Shown: positions 47,174-58,255 of the stretch, in pieces
Position numbering within the stretch: position 1 is the stretch's first letter
Layout of the letters: each line of letters begins with the position of its first letter
From: Tretioscincus oriximinensis
Taxonomy: Eukaryota; Chordata; Lepidosauria; Squamata; Gymnophthalmidae
Length of the DNA stretch: 64,000 nt
Assembly (NCBI GenBank): GCA_022410635.1
Contig: JAJVDF010000956.1
Location: forward strand, 82,112 to 146,111
Direction of reading: 5' to 3'
Notes under the pieces: model-generated
Database searches by the model: none
What the model saw: only the letters and a program-made list of their open reading frames with translations
Told to the model about the DNA's origin: nothing
Translations under genes and position numbers: made by a program

Positions 47174-47297
47174 AAGCTATATTCCAGAATATAGCAATCA
47201 TGTTTCTGTGCACACCNCAAAGCTATATTCTGGAATATTAGCAATCTGTGTTTGTGCACACGAAGCTATATTCCGGAATATAGCAATCTCATGCACA
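47174..47297 (+). repeat. Three tandem ~45-bp units, each with an internal palindrome
   Basis: Units start at about 47174, 47220 and 47263. Each has 'aagctatattc-ggaatat-agcaat' followed by a 'tgtgcaca' motif. The core 'gctatattccggaatatagc' is itself a near-perfect palindrome. The simple family 3 copy at 40.2 kb has one unit only. Confidence 0.8.
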
Positions 47298-47405
47298 AAT
47301 GCCCTTCTGCCTGCTTTTGGGGTGGAGGATCGGCACTGTCATTTTGCCTCCTTGAAGCCAAACTGTCAGCAGCAACCCACAAAAGCAAGCGGAAGTTTGG
47401 CTAGA

Positions 47406-47617
47406 GGAAATTCTGCAGAAGCAAGAGATGGAAGCAGTCACGTACTGCTGGCCCCATCCACACATCCATCCATAATATTTTGGGACATTGGCCATCCACA
47501 TGCCAACTGGCATTTGGATGGCCAGTGTCCCCAAATTTACCCAGAACTAGGCTCTGTGTGGATGGGGCCAGCAGTATGCAGCCATCTCCACCTCCTGTTG
47601 CTTCAGCAGAATTTCCT
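47406..47617. repeat. Large palindrome (foldback 1)
   Basis: The left arm (ggaaattctgcagaagcaag, then tactgctggccccatccacaca, then tttgggacattggccatcca) pairs with the right arm. The complement of the right arm reads ggaaattctgctgaagcaac, tactgctggccccatccacaca and ttggggacactggccatcca. The arms are about 100 bp each and meet near 47510 at 'tgccaactggca'. Long frames on both strands here are by-products of this symmetry. Confidence 0.85.
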
Positions 47618-47620
47618 AAG

Positions 47621-47787
47621 GCAGAAGTAGCTGTCAAAATGGATCCCTCAGAGGAGCCTGCCAACCCATTGGGCCTGCCATAGTCTACACTAGCATGTGG
47701 TTGGCAGGCTCCTATTTTGAGGAACAGATTGGCTCCCCGTGGATGCAGTCTGTCAGTGCAGTGCATTCCTTTTGACAGCTTCTGCTA
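47621..47787. repeat. Second palindrome (foldback 2) enclosing a family 2 MITE core
   Basis: The outer arms pair 'cagaagtagctgtcaaaatgga' with the complement of 'ccttttgacagcttctg'. Inside, 'ggagcctgccaacc' pairs with 'ggttggcaggctcc', and the centre 'gggcctgccatagtctacactagcatgtgg' is the MITE family 2 core also found at 24.9 and 28.5 kb. Confidence 0.75.
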
Positions 47788-48034
47788 CGTCCTCACTTTA
47801 ACCTCTCGTGTCTTTTGTGCACATGCTAGAAGACGGGATGGCCGCGAGAGGATGGAAGCCAGCTGTGAGAAGACAGAGGTTCTCAGGAACGATGCCTGAA
47901 TATCCCAGCAATAGTTTATTCCGAGATAAATGGCATTTATTGCGGGACAACTGCTGACAAAGGCTTAACACGTGTGCCAGAACCTCCTTCATCTTGCACC
48001 AGTTGAGTAAGAAAATAGNTGTGTTCACGCACCC

Positions 48035-48758
48035 TTGGAGAGAATGTATTAGATTTTAATACCAAGGGCTCCAAGGGTTTTATATTACATGGTTGTCAAG
48101 GAGAAGGGCTCTCAGAACAATGAGAACACTACATGTTTCATGGTTGCAAACGTTGCAATTGTCAAGGATTGCATGGATTTGGCTAATGTTAATAGAATGG
48201 AGTATATAAAAAAATCTAGGAGAATCTGATGAGGGTCCAAAATGCAGGGAGTATAATATATTTCTTATATAATAAAAATCAAGAAATGTGGTAAATATTA
48301 TTAGCTAATCGTTTTTTCACTTATCCATGATTCTATAACGTAAGAGGAAACACAGTGGAGACACAGTGCATAACAAAGTAGTTAGAATAATCTAATTTGA
48401 ATAGTTGGGGGAAAGGAAAGAAAAAGGTCTATACTTTTGTTTGTATGTATGTTCCTGATCATACCTATGTTTTAAACCAGTTTCAGTCCACGTTTAAAGA
48501 GAGAGAACACATCAGAAAAGTGGCAAAATGTTTCTAACTCAAAAAAATCCGCTTTAGCAAATCTGGAAAGGAAACTGCTATTCATTTTGCTGCTATGGTC
48601 TTCCATTCTGAAGATTAGACTGAAGCTGGATTAAATTTTAAATGTGACCAGGACAAATGAATATTTCTTTTTGTATGTTATGTGTTTGGTTGTATAGAAG
48701 CAATTGAATGTAAATCATTGTTTTTAAAAGTACAAGAGTTCAAAGTATATCTTTTAGA
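48035..48758. other. Unassigned AT-rich DNA
   Basis: No gene or repeat is recognised. Confidence 0.4.
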
Positions 48759-48995
48759 AGCATAGAATCATAGAATCATACAGTTGGAAGGGACCTCCAG
48801 GGTCATAGAGTTCCAACCCCNTGCTCGATGCAGGATTCATTACTCCATCCCAGACAGATGACTGTCCAGTCTCTGTTTGAAGACTTCCAGGGAAGGCAAA
48901 CTCACCACCTCCTGTGGCAAGCTGTTCCACTGGTTTATCACCCTGACTGTTAGAAAGTTTTTTCTGATATCTAATCTAAATCTACTCCCTTGCAG
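48759..48995 (-). mobile_element. CR1 LINE, 3' fragment
   Basis: The minus strand keeps 'GSRFRLDIRKNFLTVRVINQ', 'WNSLPQEVVSLPSLEVFKQR' and 'LDSHLSGM', then the 3' UTR and terminal octamers at 48759. It is nearly identical in protein to the 51.7-kb copy and so of similar subfamily and age, but only the last 60 or so codons are present. Confidence 0.85.
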
Positions 48996-51603
48996 TGACT
49001 GAAAGTNGGGGGAAAAGAAGCCATGGACAATGCTGTTTCTGAGGGTCTCCAGCACCTCAAGTGGGTGATTATTATATAGTCTGGGGCCACCATTGAGAAG
49101 GCACTGTTTAAAGACTTCTAAGACAACGTTAATACCTTACATTTGGCTCAACAGCAATTGCTGTTCTTTTAGTACCACTTTATTCCATCAGTATTATTAT
49201 TATTATTTCCAAAGCGTCCTCCTAAGTGAACTTTTATATTCATATGTGCTCTCCCTGATGAAAAATAAATAAATCGTTGCATTGAGCACTGAAAAACAGA
49301 AGTGGAAGGTGCCGAAATGCTTTTCTCAGATGTTGTTCATCTGCTCATCTATTCTCTATGCTGATAAATACTTTTGAACATAGTAAAAAGTACCTGCACA
49401 AGTCATTATCTCAAAGAGCAGTCAGAACTCCAGAATGTACAAGTCTTAAGTACATGCTTGGCCTGGCTTCCACAATATAATCACAGCTCTGGATATGTTT
49501 TNTGATTGGCCTAGTTTTCCACCTGGCACATTTTAACACTAGAGGGCATGTTTGAAAGATTGTAATTGATGTTTCTTCAAAATTCTGTGTGATTTTACTA
49601 TGCGTGAATTGATGCGCAATTATTCCATCAATGATAGTGCCAGTAATTTAGCTCTGAGATCTAAAAGCAACACTCACTGTATTTCTTTCTTCTAAATTCT
49701 TAACAAGGACCAGGGAACAATGAATAAACATTAATGTTGACAGAGCAAGAAAAAACAGAAATTGCTGCATGTGTTTCTGATGGATGAATTATGTCAGTTT
49801 AATGTAAACAGCTCTTTTGGGGCTTAAAAATATCTCAAAACTGGGGAGAGATAGCAAACATGAGCTGGCTTTTAAGTCTGAAAATAGTCTCATGTTTTGC
49901 TTAGGACCCTTTTAATGATTATGGCATTTGCTTTTCTAATAGGGCTAAAGAAAGTAACTTAAAGTATGATGTTTACTCATAGAATTCATTATGGTAATAT
50001 TTTACCATAGTTAATTTTGTCTCCCCAATTCCTGCATACAATCATCAAACCCTTCAGTCTCTTTGAACTGTTATTCTGGCCTTTTATCTGCTCCTGCTGC
50101 TTATCTACATTTTGTTGGGGTTTAGAAAGGTTATTTTTCCTGTTCTGTCTCTGGTGTATTATATATGGCACCAGCCCTGAAGAATTACTGAATCCAGCCC
50201 AGCTACTGATTTTAAATCAGGCTTTTAGAAAAAGTCTTCCCTTATGAAAAAATAAAGAGCTCTTGATTAAATATTGATCAACAGATTCACTCCCCCCCCC
50301 TCTTTTAAAACCTTGGCACTTATTGTCCATTAAACCTAATTTGCTGTAAAAGTGAAGAATATTCCATCTTCTGCTAGAGCTTGGTTTTGTTTGTATATTT
50401 AAAAGGTTTGGGCTTATTATAAAAGGGGCTACTGCATTAATGAGTTCTCATTGAGCAGCTTGGGACACGTTGAATGACAAGGCAAATGATTCACATTGAC
50501 AAAAGCTGCCTGCTTTGATATCTCCAAATTAGAACCTTTCAGGGTCAGGTTTTGCTCTTGTTTGGAATCGGAACTCATTTTTAATAATGGAGGCAGACTA
50601 GAAACAGAGGTTTAAAATGAATGAAATGTGGGTACATGTATCAGTATGCAGTAGATACCTTTTAGTCCTTGCAAGGAGCTCAGCATAGGGAACAAGGATT
50701 TTAGATTGTTAATATGTATGTAATGACACCGTCTTCTCATCTCCATCTTCCTATGTATATATTTATTCTCAATAATGATGATGATGATTAACAACTGATT
50801 ATAAATTTCTGTTTCCCCATTGGTAAGATTTTTAAGGCTGCATCCAGATGTAGGTTTTTTCAAGCTATAATAGTGTGATTATGGAAAATTTGCCATATGT
50901 GATTGTGGAGATTCAGCAGTGTGTAGATCATTACACTTTTTTCCTCCTAGGACATTTATGCAGCTTACGTAGTGTGTTGTCCTATCTTTTTGTGCTATGA
51001 TTGTGACATCTGGACATTCTCTGTGAGAGCTGCCAAGACCTTCAGCTCTGGCTCACAATACTTTGCCTTTTTTTTAGTGAGAACAGAGCTGTAGGATATC
51101 AACCAGCTGCTTTAATCCTATTGAATTTACACAGCCAAAACAGTGATGTTAAATAGAAAAACTCCTATCATCCAACCAAAACTCAGGAAAGTGAGTTCTC
51201 CCCCCCCCTTTCAATTCAACTACCCAGCAACAAGGGCAGTCAACATCCAATCACAACAGAGATACAGATCAGCCAGGATTTTCTTTATATATTCAAGCTA
51301 GGATTTATGGCAGGATTTTCTGTCCACATTAGTTAAGAGAAAGATGGAATTCCTGGATAAAATACATCTTAAAAGTGGTTTGTATCACTAAAGTTTATGG
51401 AAGACTGGACCTTACATGAAAACATCTAAGATCAACAACATATGGAAGGGAGGCTTCTGGAATACTTAATATACTGGTCAATTCAGAGTTGCTCTGTGAT
51501 ATTTTGTTGGTGCAATGTCTAGACAAACAGACAGATGCATCTAAAAAATGTATGTGCAGTTATGAAGAGTGGGTAAGATAGGTTATCATCTGGATAATCA
51601 TCA
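48996..51603. other. Unassigned DNA, partly with CNE-like character
   Basis: No gene is recognised. The stretches 49360-49680 and 50420-50560 show no repeat signature and hold TAAT, CATTAAT and TGATTG-type sites; they could be conserved non-coding elements. An inverted pair of short ends ('ctgcatccagatgt' at about 50838 and 'acatctggacatt' at about 51007) might delimit a 180-bp MITE. An ATT run lies at 49191-49206. Confidence 0.35.
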
Positions 51604-51669
51604 TAAAAAGAAAAAGAAAAAGAAAAAGAAAAAGAGGAAGAGGAAGAGGAAGAGGAAGAGGAAGAGGAA
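51604..51669 (+). repeat. (AAAAAG)n-(GAGGAA)n microsatellite, left of CR1
   Basis: Pure purine tandem repeats run up to the CR1 5' junction. GAGGAA units resume after the CR1 tail (52977 onward), so the element interrupts one array. Confidence 0.9.
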
Positions 51670-52893
51670 GTTATAAAGCAGCATGTATGCCAGCACTTGG
51701 ATAGGAATGCAGTAATTAACCAGAGCCAACATGGATTTGTAACAAACAAGTCATGCCAAACTAATCTAATTTCTTTCTATGATAGAATTACCAAATGGGT
51801 TGATCAGGGAAATGCAGTAGATGTGGTATATCTCGACTTCAGTAAAGCATTTGACAAAGTATGTCATTCCATCCTTATTGAAAAAATGGTCAAGTACGGG
51901 ATTGACAAAACAACAGTTAGATGGATTGAAAACTGGCTTAGTGACCGTACTCAAAGAGTGATAATAAATGGTTGCACATCCAATTGGAAGAATGTTTCAA
52001 GTGGGGTACCACAAGGGTCTGTCCTAGGCCCAGTGCTATTTAACATATTTATAAATGATCTAGATGAAGGAATTGAAGGAAAACTTATCAAATTTGCCGA
52101 TGACACAAAACTAGGTGGTGTTGCTAACACTAAACAAGATAGAGTTAGGATTCAAAAAGATCTAGACAAGCTGGAACAATGGGCTGAAACTAACAGAATG
52201 ATATTTAACAGAGAGAAGTGCAAAATCCTACATCTGGGCAGAAATAATGAAAACAGCACATATAGAATGGGAGGAATATGTCTGAGCAGCAGCACAGGTG
52301 AGAAGGACCTGGGTGTTTTGGTAGATCACAGGCTAAACATGAGTCAACAGTGTGAAGCAGCTGCAAAAAAGGCAAACACAATCCTGGGATGTATCAAGAG
52401 GGGCATAGAATCTCGCTCACGTGAAGTAATTATTCCTCTCTACAGTACTTTGGTCCGACCACACTTGGAATACTGTGTTCAGTTCTGGGGGCCCCAATTT
52501 AAAAAGGACATTGAGAAACTAGAGCAAGTACAAAAGAGAGTTACAAGGATGGTGAGTGGTCTGGAAACCATGTCCTATGAGGAACGGTTAAAGGATCTAG
52601 GGATGTTTAGTCTGCAAAAGAGAAGACTGAGAGGAGACCTGATAGCTGTCTACAAATATTTGAAGGGCTGTCACAGAGCAGAGGGATCAACATTGTTTTC
52701 ATTAGCACATGGAAGGACTAGAAACAATGGAATGAAACTGCAAGGGAGTAGATTCAGATTAGATATCAGAAAAAACTTTCTAACAGTCAGGGTGATAAAC
52801 CAGTGGAACAGTTTGCCACATGGGGTGGTGAGTTCACCTTCCCTGGAAGTCTTCAAACAGAGACTGGACAGTCATCTGTCTGGGATGGTTTAA
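51670..52893 (+). CDS. CR1 ORF2 protein, partial (reverse transcriptase palm to C-terminus)
   Basis: It would have been the reverse transcriptase that copies CR1 RNA at a nicked target. About 407 codons are open to a stop at 52891-52893. There is no initiator: the frame runs back through the microsatellite to a stop at 51604-51606, so no start can be chosen. Counting from the Leu codon at 51697 as residue 1, catalytic motif A (LDFSKAFD) is at about 46-53. The SGVPQGSVLGP motif is at about 102-112, and motif C (FADD, the second catalytic Asp pair) at 133-136. The 'KDLGVLVD' and 'EYCVQFWGPQFKKDI' blocks typical of the CR1 C-terminus follow. All visible catalytic Asp residues are present, but fingers, endonuclease and ORF1 are missing, so it cannot act alone. 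Confidence 0.9.
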   Translation, partial: VIKQHVCQHLDRNAVINQSQHGFVTNKSCQTNLISFYDRITKWVDQGNAVDVVYLDFSKAFDKVCHSILIEKMVKYGIDKTTVRWIENWLSDRTQRVIINGCTSNWKNVSSGVPQGSVLGPVLFNIFINDLDEGIEGKLIKFADDTKLGGVANTKQDRVRIQKDLDKLEQWAETNRMIFNREKCKILHLGRNNENSTYRMGGICLSSSTGEKDLGVLVDHRLNMSQQCEAAAKKANTILGCIKRGIESRSREVIIPLYSTLVRPHLEYCVQFWGPQFKKDIEKLEQVQKRVTRMVSGLETMSYEERLKDLGMFSLQKRRLRGDLIAVYKYLKGCHRAEGSTLFSLAHGRTRNNGMKLQGSRFRLDIRKNFLTVRVINQWNSLPHGVVSSPSLEVFKQRLDSHLSGMV

Positions 52894-52976
52894 TGAATCC
52901 TGCATCGAGCAGGGGGTTGGACCCGATGACCCCGGAGGTCCCTTCCAACTCTATGATTCTATGATTCTATGATTCT
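51670..52976 (+). mobile_element. CR1 LINE, 5'-truncated, well preserved
   Basis: The element starts at the microsatellite junction inside the reverse transcriptase domain and runs through the C-terminus and a short 3' UTR (about 52894-52976) to three 'attctatg' units, the CR1 terminal repeat. The 5' UTR, ORF1 and the endonuclease part of ORF2 are absent, as is usual for dead-on-arrival CR1 copies. The unbroken frame suggests it is the youngest CR1 copy in the window. It lies within a GAGGAA array, with the same repeat on both sides. Confidence 0.93.
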
Positions 52977-53162
52977 AAGAGGAAGAGGAAGAGGAGGAGG
53001 ACGAAGAGGAGGAGGACGAAGAGGAGGAGGACGAAGAGGAGGACGAAGAGGAGGAGTGAATTATTTGTTGTTGTTGTTGTTGTTATTATCATTATCATTA
53101 TTAATTATTATTATTTATTATTTATTATTTAATTTATTATTTATTATTTATTATTATTAATT
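52977..53162 (+). repeat. Compound microsatellite right of CR1
   Basis: GAGGAA units change to a 12-bp unit of type GAGGAGGACGAA (about 52990-53055), then (TTG)n (53063-53083), then an ATT/TTATT run to about 53162. The sudden change from purine-only to TTG and ATT arrays makes this one of the most repetitive stretches in the window. Confidence 0.9.
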
Positions 53163-56100
53163 GAATAGATCCTTCAAGTAAATGTGACTTTTTCACACTG
53201 AGCGAGAATAAACTAAAGCAAGAATAAAGAATAAAAAGCTGACTTTGTAACTCTAATTAAGATTCTTAGTATAATGTTGGAAATGCTGTTGGGATGTCAC
53301 AGTACAAAATTCTTTTATAAAAATGAATTTGGGGGATAATGCTTTTTTTAAAAAATGTGGTAGCTAGGATGTTGTTTAACCTTCCTGTACTGTTATTTAT
53401 GTGTATAATAATCACTTTGCCCTTTCAGTGAGCAGCTATTACTCATAATTATGGCATTGCCCGGGGTCTGGGAGTAAACAGAAGGCTTCTGTGTGTGTTG
53501 TGAATGTGCGTTTTTTGTATGAATTTCCTCAATCGCATGCATTGCCAACTGGAGAAGTATGAGCTGCAGTTAGTTATATTCTAGGAAAAGGTTATTCCAT
53601 AGTTTTTAGTTAAAATCTTACTTGATTAAGTGAAACAAAAATGCTTAAAAAGTGGAAAATCCCTACAGTAGTTATTTTGATGATAATGTTATTTATGTTT
53701 TCCAAAAAACACAAATTCAAAATGTGAGTTACTTTTCTTTCTATAAAAAATAATTATTATACTTTTAAAAAACTAAAACAGGCGTAAATTAAGAAATGGT
53801 TCAAATGCAGCTTAAAGGTGGCAGCCTCCACCAATACAGATTTGAACCATTCCAAAGTTTTAAATTTGGGTTAGAAGTGGACTGGGTACAACAGTGTCCA
53901 TGTGCTATACCTCCAAGCCACTTCAAAGCTGTTTTCTCATGTTTGTAATCTAAAGCTATTTAATTTTCCATGACATCAGTGATCACAAAGGATGTTTCTT
54001 CTACATTGTTTGACCACACAGGGAAATCTACCCTAAACTGATTAGTCTATGATTGATGAGCACTTCATTTTTTTGAAAAAAATTGCTGCCATCTGTCATT
54101 CCATTCTCTCAAAGATAGGAGAGGGGAATGATGTTCCAATAAATTGAAGTACCATTTTGCCTTCTTAAAAATATTTTGAGAATTTTAAGGCCAATTCAGT
54201 TAATTTACTTATTTGCATCTGAATGTCTCTCTTATTGTCCTGTATGAATCAGAATAAAAAATCCTTCTGTCTTGAATTTACATATATTTTCCTCCCTCAT
54301 CCTTCTACCTTTCTCTTTATTTCTTTTCCTCCCTTCCTCACTAGAGTTGCTCTGCTTTCTTTTGTGAGCTAGGGCATTAGCATGAATATTTATTTTATAA
54401 ATAATTGTACAAAACAATATAACTAATCTAAAATAGGTGGTATTGTATAATAAGTGNATTGTGTAATAATTAAGTATATTACTTTAACCGTGTCAGAAAG
54501 GGAAAAAGAAATAGCAAACTGCTACAAAGGATCTACCAATAGATGCCAGAACGTTTGATCTGTTTCTTTACAATTATCAATGTCATCTATTCTGATCTGC
54601 GAAGACCCATCTGAAAATTTCAAAATGGAAGTAAGGTTCCACTTTGGATATCTGCATCAAGCCAAGTTTTGAGAAGCAGTCTAAAGTAGCACATAATTTG
54701 AACCACTTGAAACTGGGTTTCCAAGCAATACTACCAGTTTGCCATTTGTACAATGCTAAAAAAATAATTATTTTTCGGTTATTCCCCAGTGAGCTTCAAA
54801 GCTTTTTAATTTGTTNTCACTACATCTTAACCATTAGTCTGTTAAGTGTGATGGGAAAAAAACATTTGCTTTTACTTTCCATGAATCCAATAACTAATGT
54901 TTACTTGTTTGCTAATATTTCATATTTAAATTATTTATAAATTGCATTTCTTGAAACAAAAGAAAGTGACTTAATGTAGCAAAAGAAAGACAAAAAGTCT
55001 CATAAATTAATAGTAGTCAGTTGCATATTAAGAACCTATTTTTCATACTAGCATTCAACATTCTTTGAAGCTTGAGAGAAGATCCCTTTTTTGACCTTTT
55101 CCCTGAAAATATTGGATCTTCCCTCAGATCCAATATAAGGGGAATATCTTGAGAGATAAAGGCTATGTGCACATGATATTTTGCCACCCCATTCATAGCA
55201 CAATCAGGACGGCTTGGGCACAAGTGCTAAGTGTTTTTCAGTAGTTGTATGCCTTTTTTCCCAGAATAAAGTATTGCTCCGATATTCAGTCATCATTCTG
55301 GAGAACCCCATATTCTCACAAATGTATGCGTGTGCATAAATTAGATGTGGGGACTGTAAAACAATCGAGAACACAGCAGTTGTTTCTATTGGCTGTTGCA
55401 AGTAAAAAATAAAATTCTCAGATTGCACTGNGGTGAGATCTTTGAGTGATGTTACAGAACTGGGAATACACGTTTGATGTACATAGACTTGCGAATGCTA
55501 TATTCCAGATTGTAGCATTGTAGTGGTTTTTAAGTTGTGGTGTGCAGCTGCCCATAGACCATTTCAGCAGGTTCATATTGTCCCATGCTTGATTAAGTTG
55601 ATCTTGGGTCAAACAATCTGACCCAAGATTGAAAAGGCAACTAATGGACCAAGGACCATCCACATCATGGTAGTGCAAATTCCCAGCCTCTGAAGTTGCC
55701 AGTAGGGGATTGTTTGAACAGTGTTTAGAAAGTGACACATTTCTGAGGTTACATTATGATCAGTGACCATAAAACCAAGGTACAATTTGATCCGTGAACC
55801 ATAAAACCAAGATAAAATTGCAAGTAAAAAAGAGTAAATAAACTTTATTTTTTAAAAAGCAGGACTTTAAATGACATACAAATGGCAAAATTGTCAATTT
55901 TGACAGATAACAGTTAAAGATGGTGCAACTTTGGTCAAATCACAATAGGAATCTCACTTCTAGAGACACACTATGCATTCACAGAGTTCAAAGTAGATGA
56001 AAAAGGCTGCAAGAGAGGATTTCTGTGGTCTATTGAGAACAGTTCTGGCAAATTGTATTAGTCAAATGAATAGAGGGAGAATGGAAAATAATTTAAATCT

Positions 56101-57954
56101 GTCCTAAACTGATCTAAGGAAGCTGTAACTTAGTCAATGACACATGGATCTCAATTTCAGACTGCAGGTGCATTGCCCCTTAATGCGCGCACGACTGCGA
56201 AGCCAAAGTCCATAAAAACTTGTTTAAGTGTTACCATAAAAACAGGCTCAGAAGTGCTGCAGCATTGCTCTAAATGCGCACCACAGGTTTCTGTTCCACA
56301 GTTTGTGGTGAAATTGCATCTTTGCTGCTTCTTTTTGTAATTTACGCCACTTGTACATTGACAATGGAGATCAGACAACAAAAAGTGAGTGAGAGAGCAG
56401 GGGCTGGGGTCTCTTTTGTTTGGCATTCGCTCCAGGCTCAGCAGCTTCCCTCTCTCCTCTGGAAAAACAGGTTTTTCCACCTGGTGCAGCTCGATGAAAG
56501 AGATTCATTGAGCACTCTCAGCTCACAGCAACCGGGGCGTTAACATGGAATGAACACTCAGGTAAAATTAAGCCCTCACTTCGCTTTCATTTTGGAACCA
56601 TAAAATCCGTTTTCCATTCCCTTTTAAAGTTCTAATGGGAATGCAGTCTCAGAGAGGATGAAAGACTTGAAAGCATGGTTTCCAGTTTCAAAGTGACTCT
56701 GTAGTTTTAAAGTAACAGTGTTTCTGAATTCAGATGGAACCAAATTCTAGTTAGCCCTGTAAGTTCTTTGGCAAAATACTCTCTCCAAGTTACCAGTTAG
56801 TTTCGTAGCTATTTGCAGAGTTGCTTTGGCTGAAGCAATAAGCCATGTAGCAAGTGACAAGGTATGTTTTCAGTTTTGTGCAAACACAAAGCTGTGAAGT
56901 AGAAGACAATCGGGTGACATGACATCTATTTGAACAAAAAACAAGGGTTCCCTATGAAATTCCACTACTGTAGGCTGGCATCCTGTCAGCTGTTTGCCTA
57001 GAAAATCCATTTTATACAAAATATTAGGCCTTTAAATGGAGTCTACCTAGAATCTTTGAATCAGTTCTGCTGTGAAGCTGTTTTTTTCTATCCCCTTGCT
57101 TGAAGAGATAATACTCTGAAATATTTCATTGTTCTTTTGAAAAGCAAAGCCTAACTTATCCAAGATGGATTCTGCTTGTATAATACAGAGTCTGATCTGA
57201 TATAGAGATGCAGTTTTCTGGTCCACTCCCAGTGGGCTACTTAAAATACCTATCATTTTTTCTATCCTTTGGGATGGAGGTATTGTGTCTTTGTTGGTCC
57301 CTGTCTTTGGTGGCAAACATCCAAAATTATATGGCAGAGTGCATTATCCGCATGGGAACACTTTGGAGACTATTTCAATTATTGTCTCATTTTCATGGTC
57401 CAACACTATGTTCATATAGTTGTGGCATGTCTATGCAGATGTAGTGTCTCTTATGGCTTCTGGAACAAGGGTCAGTTCAGAAAAGGCTGGTTACTAAAGT
57501 TTAGATTATTTACAGCATTATGAATATCCTTTGCTGTTGTCTGTATGTCTTTAATTTGTTCCCCTTCCAAATTCATCTACAGGAATCAATGAATCAATCA
57601 ATTCATTCATTTTTGAGTTTGTTGCAGTCCTAGGAAGCATCTGCACTTTAGCGAAGATTGGAGGTGAAATTAGCTGTTCTGATAGACCATCTCTAATATT
57701 CTTTACAGTTGGCGCTAAAATGCTGCTAAGATCATGTGGGGCACGCTGCCAGGTTGCAGACANTCTGCAGGATTGCCCTTGCATTTGAGATGAAGAAGGC
57801 TGGATTCTTTCCAGGAGAGAAGGAAAATCCACTTCCCACTGCAGATGAACGTGCTTGTTCGGTTGTGACAAAGCAACATTAAAAGCAGAGAAAGATAAAT
57901 CACAGCACATCCCTTGTCAATCCCTTCTATTTATTCATCATTTGAGAAACACAA
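53163..57954. other. Unassigned AT-rich DNA
   Basis: No gene is proven. A perfect 11-bp stem with a 7-nt loop (atcttgggtca...tgacccaagat, about 55601-55629) can form a hairpin. The block at 56150-56540 is richer in G+C with CpG sites (gcgcgcacgactgcg) than its flanks. Two minus-strand frames, 57551-57910 (119 codons) and 57047-57316 (89 codons), lie in tandem and look faintly protein-like, but I recognise no domain in either. Confidence 0.4.
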
Positions 57955-58024
57955 TATAATGGCCCTTATCATTCTATGCATACTGAAGATGGTTTTATGT
58001 CACTGCTTAGCAAAATAGAAGACT
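57955..58024 (+). repeat. 70-nt direct repeat, left copy
   Basis: It runs from 'tataatggcccttatc' to 'agaagact' and recurs at 58186-58255 with two differences (c/t and t/c). It is best read as the target duplication of the insertion between them. Confidence 0.85.
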
Positions 58025-58185
58025 CTATGGTGACGTTTACTCTAAGGATGGTCTCTGATGTTAGATTGAATGCATAATCTAGCTATCTCATTGTTACTTG
58101 GGTGAGCATATTGCAATGGGAGGGTTATGGNGTGTGTCTTTATATATGTTGGAAAATCAATAAAAATATTTTTTAAAAATATATA
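58025..58185 (+). mobile_element. Short L1-like 3'-end insertion
   Basis: About 160 bp lies between the direct repeats and ends 'gttggaaaatcaataaaaat' followed by T/A-rich sequence, a 3' terminus typical of vertebrate L1 elements (ggaaaatcaataaa). It is strongly 5'-truncated and has no coding capacity. The class rests on the 3' end only. Confidence 0.6.
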
Positions 58186-58255
58186 TATAATGGCCCTTAT
58201 CATTCTATGCATACTGAAGATGGTTTTATGTCACTGTTTAGCAAAACAGAAGACT
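58186..58255 (+). repeat. 70-nt direct repeat, right copy
   Basis: This is the second copy of the 70-nt repeat, with no length change relative to the left copy. Duplications of this length are well above the 7-20 bp usual for L1 insertions. Confidence 0.85.

Larger units (their letters stand above)
47139..48034. mobile_element. MITE family 3, composite copy with nested palindromes
   Basis: The outer ends (ggctgcgttcacac and the complement gggtgcgtgaacac) are inverted, and the right half matches the simple copy at 40.2-40.6 kb ('tttaacctctcgtgtc', 'tgtgcacatgct', 'cgagaggatgg', 'gaacgatgcctgaat', 'gggacaactgctga'). Three features are added: a tandem triplication of the 'aagctatattc-ggaatatagcaat' unit, a foldback of about 210 bp (47406-47617) and a second foldback (47621-47787). 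The element is about 480 bp longer than the simple copy. There is no transposase frame. Confidence 0.72.

Noticed and set aside
47174..47297. Tandem units resembling a short CRISPR array
   Set aside because: The units are directly adjacent variants of one sequence, with no unique spacers, in a eukaryotic transposon context.
47208..47766. Frames of 140 and 121 codons on opposite strands
   Set aside because: They mirror each other because the DNA is a palindrome; neither looks like a protein.
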